Assembly (NCBI RefSeq): GCF_026278345.1
Contig: NZ_CP111085.1
Location: 4,808,282 to 4,872,281, forward strand
Length of the DNA: 64,000 nucleotides
Reading direction: 5' to 3'
Source of the DNA: Tellurirhabdus rosea
GTDB taxonomy: Bacteria; Bacteroidota; Bacteroidia; Cytophagales; Spirosomataceae
Shown: piece after piece, positions 25,672 to 32,856 of the stretch
Position numbering within the stretch: the first letter of the stretch is position 1
Layout: each line of letters begins with the position of its first letter
Translations under genes and position numbers: made by a program
The notes under the pieces: generated by a model
Told to the model about the DNA's origin: nothing
Database searches by the model: none
What the model saw: only the letters and a program-made list of their open reading frames with translations

Positions 25672-26790
25672 TTATCGAATGGGTTTAATCGGGTTCTTCA
25701 GGGTTACGAAGGCTTTTTCCAGAACGGTGTCCCGGCCTTTGTAGAAATCTACCAGGGTCTGACTAACCGGAACGTCCGGCTGAAAACCTTTGCCGACCCA
25801 GTCCATACCGTCGTAGCGCCGGTCCCGTTTGGTGCATACCACCAGAAGGCCCTGCCCCGGCAGTGGCGTAATCAGTGGCTGTCCGGTGCTGCCCGCCGAG
25901 GGTTTGCCAATCAGAAGACCCCGCCTGGCCGGAGTGAAAATCGACAGAAAATCTTCGGCAGCCGAGTTGGTTTCAGGGCTGGTCGGCACCACCATCGGGC
26001 CGTGGAAGTAGTCCGTCGTATCAGTCATGTTGACGCGGTAGGTGTACTGATCGCCGTACCAGCTCTGGGCGTTGCCCCAGGCGCGTTCGGTAGGGCGGTA
26101 GGTGCGGGTTTCCCATTTGACCATCGGAAAATCGCGGTTGGTCAGGCGGGCCATAACCTGCCAGCCCATGCTGCTGTTGCCACCACCGTTGCGCCGCAGG
26201 TCGAGCACCAGCGCTTTCGCTTTTTTCAGTTGCGGATAAATGGAGTCGAATTTGGCGACGATGCTCGGGTGGTCGAAGTAATCCAGGGATACGTAAGCAA
26301 TGCCGTCGGGTCGCTCGTAGTGTGTAAACTCCCGGGAGTTCAGCAAGGCGTCCAGATACGACTGGTTGCAGGTGACTTTCCGGGTAAACGGCTGCTGGCG
26401 CGGGCCCACCAGAGTAAGCGCTATCTCGCTCCCTTTTTTGAGAACCAGAAAATGGGAAGAATACTGCTTCATAAGCCGGTTCTGTTCCGTCGAACTGGTC
26501 AGATAAGGCCGAATCACCCGCCTCGTATAGGCATGTACATCCTCCCCGTTGACCTGCGTGATTTCCTGACCGGCCCGAAACAGTTTTTCGGTTTGGCTGA
26601 GGTTTTCGGCTGCGTCAGACTGCCAGACCGGGCTGTTGAAACGGACTCCCTGCTGGTACAGTTGTTCGACCGTAGGCCTTGGGGCGGGCGGGGCAGGCGC
26701 AAACAGCTCCTTTTGTTCTTTTTCTTTCTGCGCGAAAGCCGCCACACCGGAAAGCAGCAGCATTGCAGGTAGAGAAGGTTTTGCGTTCAT
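25672..26790 (-). CDS. S41 family peptidase (C-terminal processing protease-like)
   Basis: The 372-residue secreted protein has a signal peptide ending VAAFAQ. Residues about 60-130 look like a divergent PDZ domain (LFRAGQEITQVNGEDVHAY). The S41 core follows: IAYVSLDYFDHPS, then ALVLDLRRNGGGNSSMGW. TSPETNSAAEDF places the nucleophilic Ser, and IGKPSAGSTGQP carries the Gly/Lys region near the catalytic Lys. The final part, GKGFQPDVPV, is the usual end of the fold. Such proteases trim or degrade peptides in the periplasm. The exact catalytic dyad assignment is inferred from motif positions. It lies about 80 bases upstream of the TonB receptor gene on the same strand. Confidence 0.85.
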   Translation of the reverse strand: MNAKPSLPAMLLLSGVAAFAQKEKEQKELFAPAPPAPRPTVEQLYQQGVRFNSPVWQSDAAENLSQTEKLFRAGQEITQVNGEDVHAYTRRVIRPYLTSSTEQNRLMKQYSSHFLVLKKGSEIALTLVGPRQQPFTRKVTCNQSYLDALLNSREFTHYERPDGIAYVSLDYFDHPSIVAKFDSIYPQLKKAKALVLDLRRNGGGNSSMGWQVMARLTNRDFPMVKWETRTYRPTERAWGNAQSWYGDQYTYRVNMTDTTDYFHGPMVVPTSPETNSAAEDFLSIFTPARRGLLIGKPSAGSTGQPLITPLPGQGLLVVCTKRDRRYDGMDWVGKGFQPDVPVSQTLVDFYKGRDTVLEKAFVTLKNPIKPIR

Positions 26791-26909
26791 TGAATTTGTT
26801 GTCAGATTATGGTCGTAAAACTACCGGAAGCCGGAGGGAAAGGGGTAATAAAAGGCGATGAAGCCGCCAAGGAAGGTGAAGAAGTGGAAGAGGCAGGCGA
26901 CGAATAAAC

Positions 26910-26940
26910 AAAAAAGCCGAACCCATCATGGGTTCGGCTT
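26910..26940 (-). terminator. Intrinsic terminator of the sterol-desaturase family gene
   Basis: AAGCCGAACCCAT (26914-26926) pairs perfectly with ATGGGTTCGGCTT (26928-26940) around a single C. On the minus strand a run of T follows (complement of 26910-26915). It lies 26 bases past the stop codon. Confidence 0.85.
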
Positions 26941-26965
26941 CGGCAAGGTTTAGGATATAGTCAAT

Positions 26966-27868
26966 TCAGGGTTCGGGTAAAGGACTGATGACCGGCGTTT
27001 CGAGGCCCTCGGCCGTTGTTCTGGCCGGTTGCTTGTCGGCTTCGGGACGGGAAACCGGTGGCCGGTAGGCCTGAAACGGTATTTTGAGCAGACCACCGAT
27101 GCGCGAATGTTCGTGCGGTTCGGGGTGCGTATCGACGCCATACACCAGCTCGCGGCCGGACATTTCGTGATACGTCCCGAAAAGACGGTCCCAGAACGGA
27201 AAAATATTGCCGTAGTTGGTATTGGTTGCGGGTAATTGATAGTGGTGGTGGACGTGGTGCATATTGGGCGTCACGATGAACCAGCTCAGCACCCGATCCA
27301 GCCAGCGGGGAAGTTCAAGGTTGGCGTGGTTGAACTGGGAAAGCACCACCGACATGGACTGGTACAGCATCACGATCCCGATGGGCGCGCCGATGACGAG
27401 CACGGCCAGCGTCGTGAACACGAACCGGAACACGCTTTCGCCGGGATGGTGGCGGTTGGCCGTGGTCGTGTCCACGTACGTATCGGTATGGTGAATGAGG
27501 TGGAACTGCCACATCCACTTCACCCGGTGCTCAAGCCAGTGAATGAACCAGGCACCGATCAGATCAAGCAGCAGCAGCCCAATCACAATTTCGGCCCATA
27601 GCGGCAGCGAAGCCCATTGCAGAAGGCCCACCTGCTCGGCTACCACCCAGTCGCTCGTTTTGAGCAGGATGAACGCGAGCACAAAATTGACCACGATGGT
27701 CGTCAGGGTAAAAAAGAGGTTGATACCGGCATGCTGCCACTTCCGGTAATCGAAGCGGAACAGGGGCACGGCACTTTCGATCAGCCAGAAGAACGTGATA
27801 CCACCCACCAGAATCAGACTGCGGTGAGACGAAGGGATGGTTTCAAAGTAGTGAAGAAGTCGTTCCAT
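26966..27868 (-). CDS. Sterol desaturase / fatty acid hydroxylase superfamily membrane enzyme
   Basis: The 300-residue integral membrane protein has about four transmembrane helices and the three-part histidine cluster of the di-iron superfamily: HWLEH, HLIHHTDTYVD and HHVHHHYQLP, with NYGNIFPFWDRLFGTY between the last motif and the C-terminus. The family hydroxylates or desaturates lipids such as sterols, carotenoids or sphingoid chains. The substrate here cannot be told from sequence. The C-terminal 40 residues are Pro/Glu-rich and probably cytoplasmic. It is divergently transcribed from the FKBP gene, across a spacer with a 21-base-spaced direct repeat. Confidence 0.9.
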   Translation of the reverse strand: MERLLHYFETIPSSHRSLILVGGITFFWLIESAVPLFRFDYRKWQHAGINLFFTLTTIVVNFVLAFILLKTSDWVVAEQVGLLQWASLPLWAEIVIGLLLLDLIGAWFIHWLEHRVKWMWQFHLIHHTDTYVDTTTANRHHPGESVFRFVFTTLAVLVIGAPIGIVMLYQSMSVVLSQFNHANLELPRWLDRVLSWFIVTPNMHHVHHHYQLPATNTNYGNIFPFWDRLFGTYHEMSGRELVYGVDTHPEPHEHSRIGGLLKIPFQAYRPPVSRPEADKQPARTTAEGLETPVISPLPEP

Positions 27869-27898
27869 TGCCTGTTTACTGCGTTTTCAGTAAAACCG

Positions 27899-27934
27899 TC
27901 CTGCAATTATACAAAAAATTCCTGTAGTTATACA
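27899..27934. promoter_or_regulatory. Tandem 15-base direct repeat in a divergent promoter region
   Basis: TCCTGCAATTATACA (27899-27913) and TCCTGTAGTTATACA (27920-27934) match at 13 of 15 positions, with a 21-base period, about two helical turns. They lie 31 bases upstream of the sterol-desaturase family start and within the divergent spacer shared with the FKBP gene. The minus strand of the first copy also contains TATAAT. A dimeric regulator binding one face of DNA is plausible. Confidence 0.45.
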
Positions 27935-28027
27935 GATCGACTGGGGCTTTTGCGCAACAATTCGGAGAACTTTCGGCGTTTTGAGGGAAAAAGGTGCCAA
28001 TTTTGTGATTCTGAACGTTGGTAGTGT

Positions 28028-28963
28028 ATGAAGAACCGCTTCGCTGTTTTTGTCTGGATTGCTGTGCTGGCGAGTGCCTTTGCGGCCTGCCGGAGTAATT
28101 TTGAAGACCCCTCGGAAGGGCAGGCTGCCCGAAATGCGCAGGAAATTAACGATTACCTGATTGCCAGCGGACTGGTGGCCAATATCCAGACCACGAGTTC
28201 GGGGCTCACCTACGTGCTGTCGGCACCGGGCAGCTCGACGGTAACGCCCAGGGCGGGCGAGGAGGCGGAGTTTTCGTACCGGCTCTACTGGCTTGATAAC
28301 GGGCGTCTGCGGGTGGCCGACACCAGTTCGATGGCCAAGCCGGTGCGTCTGCCGTACGGGGCCAATGTGATGATTCCGGGACTGGAGGAAAGCCTGAGCC
28401 TGCTCAGAGTCGGGCAGCGCGGCCTGTTTTTTATGCCCAACAACCTTGCCTACGGCGGTCGGCCGAATACGGGAACCGGAGAGGCGGGTTCGCCGGTATC
28501 GCCGGTGCCGCCCTACAGTGCCGTGGCGTTCGACCTGACTCTCCTGCGCCTGCGCGACGAGGGAACCCAGATTCTCGAATACGCCCAGGCCACCAGCCTG
28601 TCTTCGGCGCCTACTTTCCAGACCACCAACGGCATCGTTATTTACCGAACGACCACCGGCACCGGGCCGGCCATCACCGCCAGCCAGCGGGTGACGCTTT
28701 CGCTCTCGGGCCGAACCCTGAGATCCACCACCCCGTTCGACCGGCGGGACTCCATCACGGTCCGGATTGGCGGCGGCGAACTGATTGCCGGTCTGGACTC
28801 CGCGGCGCGGCGCTTGCGGGTTGGCGACCGGGCGCTGGTGCTGATTCCGTCCGGGTCCGCCTACGGAACCCAGGGCACTTCCGACCGCACCAGCGGGGCC
28901 TACGTCGTTCCGCCCTTCGCACCGGTGGCGTACGAATTGCAGATCATTGCCAGCCGGAATTAA
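28028..28963 (+). CDS. FKBP-type peptidyl-prolyl isomerase lipoprotein, two FKBP-like domains
   Basis: A 311-residue lipoprotein with the lipobox FAAC. The first FKBP domain (about 60-180) has YGANVMIPGLEESLSLLRVGQRGLFFMPNNLAYGG and ends PYSAVAFDLTLL. The second (about 200-310) has IGGGELIAGLDSAARRLRVGDRALVLIPSGSAYGTQG and ends APVAYELQII. Both keep the GLxxxxxxLRVG and PxxxAYG features of FKBPs but diverge elsewhere, so catalytic activity in each is uncertain. It should act as a periplasmic or outer-membrane-attached folding factor. Its stop overlaps the stop of the convergent gene by four bases. Confidence 0.88.
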   Translation: MKNRFAVFVWIAVLASAFAACRSNFEDPSEGQAARNAQEINDYLIASGLVANIQTTSSGLTYVLSAPGSSTVTPRAGEEAEFSYRLYWLDNGRLRVADTSSMAKPVRLPYGANVMIPGLEESLSLLRVGQRGLFFMPNNLAYGGRPNTGTGEAGSPVSPVPPYSAVAFDLTLLRLRDEGTQILEYAQATSLSSAPTFQTTNGIVIYRTTTGTGPAITASQRVTLSLSGRTLRSTTPFDRRDSITVRIGGGELIAGLDSAARRLRVGDRALVLIPSGSAYGTQGTSDRTSGAYVVPPFAPVAYELQIIASRN

Positions 28964-29688
28964 TTCAGATTCAAACCAAAGAGGACACCGAACCAGGGGC
29001 GGCGGTGATAAATCCAGTAGCGGCGGTTGCTGTCCATCAGGTTATCCGCCCCGGCGGCAAGCCCGACGTTAAAAATCCGGGCGTCGTAAATCGCCGCGAC
29101 GCCGATATCCAGAATAATTCCTTCGTACTCAAACGGCACCCGTCCGCCGGTGACCAGCTCGTTGATGGTGGAGGAGCCGATGCCGCCAAATAGGCCGTAC
29201 CCAAGCCCCCGGGAGCGGAGCTGGCGCGTTTCGAGGCCGGCCGCGATGGTTTTGGTGCGGTAACTGTAAATGTCGGTGCGTCGTCCCAGATACAGGGCCG
29301 CGTTGAAATTCGAATTTAACTGCGGCGGTACACCGCCCAGAGCCGGGCGGACTTTGAAGGGAATGGTAAAAACGTCAACGTCCACCTGCGTGCGGAAAAA
29401 CAGCAGGGGCGTCGTTCGGGATGCGTCCAGAAGGTATTGCCGGTCCGTGCCCGGGACGAAAAACCGGATGCTGTCGCCCTGGTCCTGCACATAGAGCGTG
29501 CCTTTGGGCAGCCCGTGTGCGCCGGGGTGCTGAATTTGGTAAAAGTCAGGAGGCAGCACTTCCGTAGGAGCGGCCGTACGGCAGGAAACGAGGACGAGCA
29601 GGCTGAGCCCAATCAGCGATGATAACCACCGGGAAGGGCAACCCGGACGGAAGCACCTTCCAGACTTGTCAGCCAGACTGCTCTCCAT
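28960..29688 (-). CDS. Lipoprotein of unknown function
   Basis: The 242-residue protein has a long N-terminus before a lipobox (LVLVSC), so the first residues may include an over-called start. The mature part contains DFYQIQHPGAHGLPKGTLYV, then strands with alternating hydrophobics (VDVFTIPFKVRPALGG, ALYLGRRTDIYSY, YEGIILDIGVAAIYDARIFNVGLAAG). It ends WFGVLFGLNLN, as in a small outer-membrane barrel. I do not recognise the family. It starts seven bases after the stop of a TetR regulator gene and is probably its cotranscribed, possibly regulated, partner. Confidence 0.65.
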   Translation of the reverse strand: MESSLADKSGRCFRPGCPSRWLSSLIGLSLLVLVSCRTAAPTEVLPPDFYQIQHPGAHGLPKGTLYVQDQGDSIRFFVPGTDRQYLLDASRTTPLLFFRTQVDVDVFTIPFKVRPALGGVPPQLNSNFNAALYLGRRTDIYSYRTKTIAAGLETRQLRSRGLGYGLFGGIGSSTINELVTGGRVPFEYEGIILDIGVAAIYDARIFNVGLAAGADNLMDSNRRYWIYHRRPWFGVLFGLNLN

Positions 29689-29694
29689 GCGTTT

Positions 29695-30288
29695 TCAGCG
29701 CAGATTGCGAACAAACCGGCGCATGGTTTCCCGGTAGATCTGCTCCGACAGGTCGATCGATTGGGCACCCTGCATCAGCATGCCCAGGGAGATAATGCCA
29801 TGTGAGGTTGCCCACCATTCAAAAAAGAGCTTCTGGATGCTTTCTTTGGATTTGGGAATGAAAGAGAAGATAATTGCCCGGACAATGTCGCTGACCGCCT
29901 CCATCTCCCCGGATTCGCAGACCGGAATGTTGCAGTAGGCTCCGTTGAGGTTGTACATGACCTGGTACACTTCGGGCTGTTCGCGGGCGAAATTCCACTG
30001 AATGAGCGAAATCTCGAACAGCCGCTTTTCGGGGTCACGATACAGATTCTTGATCCGTTCGTATTCGGCCCGCAGAAACCGAAACCCTTCGTTTCGGATC
30101 TCGTTCAGCAGCACGTCTTTACTGTCAAAGTACTCGTAAACTACCGGCGCACTGTACTCGATCGCATCCGCAATCTTTCGGATGGAAACGGACTGCCATC
30201 CCTCACGTCGCGCGATTTCTTTGGCAGTGAAAAGAATCCCTTCCCGGGTATGCTCCCGGCTACGTTGTTTACGCTCAAGCGTTTCCAT
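29695..30288 (-). CDS. TetR/AcrR family transcriptional regulator
   Basis: The 197-residue protein has an N-terminal TetR helix-turn-helix at about 15-60 (ILFTAKEIARREGWQSVSIRKIADAIEYSAPVVYEYFDSKDVLL). The C-terminal helices (FFEWWATSHGIISLGML) have the WxxxHG feature of the TetR_C/WHG branch. It should repress genes in response to a small hydrophobic ligand. A perfect 13-base palindrome lies 18 bases upstream of its start and is a good candidate for its own operator. The next gene is a lipoprotein seven bases downstream on the same strand. Confidence 0.9.
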   Translation of the reverse strand: METLERKQRSREHTREGILFTAKEIARREGWQSVSIRKIADAIEYSAPVVYEYFDSKDVLLNEIRNEGFRFLRAEYERIKNLYRDPEKRLFEISLIQWNFAREQPEVYQVMYNLNGAYCNIPVCESGEMEAVSDIVRAIIFSFIPKSKESIQKLFFEWWATSHGIISLGMLMQGAQSIDLSEQIYRETMRRFVRNLR

Positions 30289-30305
30289 TTCGGTTAGGCA
30301 GCAAG

Positions 30306-30318
30306 TTAACAGTGTTAA
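30306..30318. promoter_or_regulatory. Candidate TetR operator (13-base palindrome)
   Basis: TTAACAGTGTTAA is a perfect palindrome around a central G, 18 bases upstream of the TetR start codon. Autoregulation through such a site is usual for the family. The surrounding 30289-30492 is strikingly AT-rich compared with its neighbours; I see no gene in it. Confidence 0.5.
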
Positions 30319-30492
30319 ATACGCCGTTAAACTACGGAAATCAGTTTTATTATTCTAACTTTTATGCTATTTTTCTTAGAAATTTTATATGTAGACGACT
30401 ATTTTTCCAGAAAACCCGCTTTTTCCTGCCTAATAATTAAACATTAACATACTGACATGTAACCAGTTGGTACAGTTCTGTGTCCGGCAAAT

Positions 30493-31233
30493 TCAGTCTG
30501 GTTTTTCGGCAATTAACAGGAGTAAGTCGTCGCCCAGCACGTATTCACTGCCGTCCAGAGAAGACCACGCTTCCGTGATGCGCAGCCCGGCTTCTTCGAA
30601 AAGGCGGCTGAGTTCGGCAAAGGTGTACAGGTAATGGCGGGCCAGCCTTTGCTCGGTTTGTCCCTCGTGCAGGTACGTCAGGTGCGACAGCACGCAGCTT
30701 TCCCGCACGTCATATTCGTTTTCCATCAGAAACGTAATGTCCTCAATCTTCATCCAGCTTCGCTCCTGAAAATCGGGCAGGACACTTTCGGCGAGCATGC
30801 CGGTTTCGGCCACGAAACGACCTCCGGGCTGCAACTGCCCGGCAATCCTCCGTAGAAAAGCCAGCATATCGGCATGCGGAAAAAAGCTGAAACTGTTGCC
30901 GACACAATAGGCCGCGTCGAAGCTGCCCGGCAGGGGAACCGTCAGAAAATCGCCGCAGCGCGCCTCCAGAATCAGGTTTTCCTGTCCGGCCGTCGCGCGC
31001 AGTTCGTCGATGGACTCGGCCGAAATGTCCACCCCCGTCACGTCGCAGCCCAGCCGGGCCAGTTCCAAGGCATGGCGGCCATAGCCGCAGAACACGTCCA
31101 GCACGCGCCGACCGGGCTGTAGCTCCAGCATTTCGTACAGAAAATCAACCTCGTGCGCCGTCTGCTCCTCGCTCTGCGCCAGTTTCCATGCCTTCTGCAC
31201 CAAACCGTTGAAAAAATGGGAATACCAGGTCAT
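30493..31233 (-). CDS. Class I SAM-dependent methyltransferase
   Basis: The 246-residue protein shows the Rossmann-type methyltransferase motifs: motif I VLDVFCGYGRHALELA, the acidic end of strand 2 in VTGVDIS, motif II-like ARCGDF and a post-motif AYCVGNSFSFF, then LQPGGRFVAET. There is no signal peptide or membrane helix. The substrate is unknown. It is followed by repeat element D and then a peroxiredoxin gene on the same strand. Confidence 0.87.
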   Translation of the reverse strand: MTWYSHFFNGLVQKAWKLAQSEEQTAHEVDFLYEMLELQPGRRVLDVFCGYGRHALELARLGCDVTGVDISAESIDELRATAGQENLILEARCGDFLTVPLPGSFDAAYCVGNSFSFFPHADMLAFLRRIAGQLQPGGRFVAETGMLAESVLPDFQERSWMKIEDITFLMENEYDVRESCVLSHLTYLHEGQTEQRLARHYLYTFAELSRLFEEAGLRITEAWSSLDGSEYVLGDDLLLLIAEKPD

Positions 31234-31235
31234 GA

Positions 31236-31346
31236 GATGAATTGCAAATAGCGAATAGTGAATTGCGAATAGTGAATAAGCTTCGCAGAAGTAAGGATTG
31301 GCGGAGCTTATTCACTATTCGCAATTCACTATTCGCTATTCATTTT
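31236..31346. repeat. Intergenic heptamer inverted-repeat element D
   Basis: The left arm (31236-31286) is a tandem of GAATTGC, AAATAGC, GAATAGT, GAATTGC, GAATAGT, GAATAAG. The right arm (31300-31346), as complement, matches it at 39 of 41 positions through the inner CTCCGC/GCGGAG. The spacer is 13 bases. It begins two bases from the methyltransferase start codon. The stop codon of the peroxiredoxin gene (31340-31342) is part of the last repeat unit. Confidence 0.88.
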
Positions 31347-31810
31347 AGCGTTTGCAAAGCGGTCTGAATGGCGTCGAAGCTCGGCACTTGTCCGGCGTTT
31401 TCGAGGACTTCCGCGTGGCGGATGACGCCTTCCTTGTCCACCACAAACGCCGACCGTTTGCTGACGCCCTTCATGTTGAAGACGAAATTTTCGTACAGCG
31501 AGCCGTAGGCCGACGAAGCTTCCTTATTGAAATCAGAAAGCAGGTCGAAGGGCAGGTTCTGCTCCTGCCGGAAGCGGTCCAGCGTAAAGGGCGAATCCAC
31601 CGAAATCGCGACCACGTCGGCGTTCAGATTCTGGTAAACGTGAAGATTGTCGCGCATCTCGCAGAGTTCCGTCGTGCAGACACTCGTAAAGGCCATGGGG
31701 AAGAATAAAATGACCAGGTTGCGACCTTTGAAATCGTCCAGCGAGACTTCTTTTTTGTCGGTGTTGAACAGGGTAAAAGCGGGAGCTTTGTCGCCGGGTT
31801 GTAGTGCCAT
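31340..31810 (-). CDS. Peroxiredoxin (AhpC/TSA family, PrxQ/BCP-like cysteine pair)
   Basis: The 156-residue cytoplasmic protein has the thioredoxin-fold peroxiredoxin core. FFPMAFTSVCTTELCEMRD contains the T-x-x-C active site. The peroxidatic Cys is followed five residues later by a second Cys, the C-x4-C pattern of PrxQ/BCP enzymes. The catalytic Arg may be that of KRSAFVVDKEG. It reduces hydrogen peroxide and organic peroxides, with thioredoxin as likely donor. It could also be named AhpE-like; the two-Cys spacing favours PrxQ. Its stop codon lies inside repeat element D. Confidence 0.88.
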   Translation of the reverse strand: MALQPGDKAPAFTLFNTDKKEVSLDDFKGRNLVILFFPMAFTSVCTTELCEMRDNLHVYQNLNADVVAISVDSPFTLDRFRQEQNLPFDLLSDFNKEASSAYGSLYENFVFNMKGVSKRSAFVVDKEGVIRHAEVLENAGQVPSFDAIQTALQTLK

Positions 31811-31932
31811 GGGTTAATTTGGTTTGAAATAATCCCGATGTTTTTTTGAAGAATATCGGCCAAAAGATGGGCAATTTACATTGGAAGCCGGATTATTGCA
31901 CCCGGAAACCCAAAACTTAACACCACTTTTCC

Positions 31933-32853
31933 ATGAGAACCTATTGGGGGATTGACCTCGGCGGAACAAAAATTGAAGGAGCCGTCCTGTCGGCGCCCTC
32001 TCCGGATGCAGTGCTGGTGCGTCGGCGCCTCGACACCGAAGCGCCTAAAGGCTATCAGCACATCATCGACCAGATTGTCCGGCTCGTGAACCAGATGAAG
32101 GAAGAAACGGGCCTCGTGCCTGAGCGCATCGGTTTTGGTACCCCGGGCACGTTCGACCCGCGCCTGAAAACCATGAAAGGCAGCAACACGACCTGTCTGA
32201 ACGGAATGCCGCTGCCGCAGGACCTCGAAAAAGCGCTGGGCGTGCCCGTCGCGCTGGCCAATGACGCTAACTGTTTCGCGCTGGCGGAGGCCACGCTCGG
32301 GGCGGTGCCCGAAGTGGTGCCCGATTACCGCTGCGTGTTCGGCGTTATCATGGGCACCGGCGTCGGCGGCGGACTCATCTTCCGGGGGGCAGACGGCCAG
32401 CCGTTTGTCCAGAACGGCCTGCAGGGCATCGGCGGCGAGTGGGGCCACAACATCCTCGAAGAGGGCGGCTACGACTGCTATTGCGGCAAGAAAGGCTGCA
32501 ACGAACAGGTGCTGTCCGGTCCGGCGCTGCAGAAATTTTACCGCGAACAAAGTGGCGAAGACCGCAAACTGAAAGAAATCGTGGATCGGCACAAAGCCGG
32601 GATCGACCCGCATGCCACGGCTACCGTTGAACGGATGCTGGAGTATTTTGGCCGGTCGATCTCTACCCTGATCAACGTGCTGGACCCCGACGCCATCGTG
32701 CTCGGCGGCGGCGTGGGCAACGTGGACCTGCTGTATACGGAAGGCGTCGAGCGGATCAAGAAATACATCTTCAACAACGGTGTCGTGGATACCCACATTC
32801 TGCGGCCGAAGCTCGGCGACAGCGCCGGGGTTTTCGGCGCTGCCATGCTGTAG
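31933..32853 (+). CDS. ROK family sugar kinase
   Basis: The 306-residue protein begins with the phosphate-binding loop WGIDLGGTKIEGAVL. It carries the ROK signature around VIMGTGVGGGLIF and a zinc-binding region GHNILEEGGYDCYCGKKGCNEQVLSG with three Cys and a His. ROK kinases without a DNA-binding domain phosphorylate glucose, N-acetylglucosamine, mannose or fructose. There is no helix-turn-helix here, so it is an enzyme rather than a repressor. The exact sugar is not determinable. It is divergent from the peroxiredoxin gene. Confidence 0.9.
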   Translation: MRTYWGIDLGGTKIEGAVLSAPSPDAVLVRRRLDTEAPKGYQHIIDQIVRLVNQMKEETGLVPERIGFGTPGTFDPRLKTMKGSNTTCLNGMPLPQDLEKALGVPVALANDANCFALAEATLGAVPEVVPDYRCVFGVIMGTGVGGGLIFRGADGQPFVQNGLQGIGGEWGHNILEEGGYDCYCGKKGCNEQVLSGPALQKFYREQSGEDRKLKEIVDRHKAGIDPHATATVERMLEYFGRSISTLINVLDPDAIVLGGGVGNVDLLYTEGVERIKKYIFNNGVVDTHILRPKLGDSAGVFGAAML

Positions 32854-32856
32854 CGG

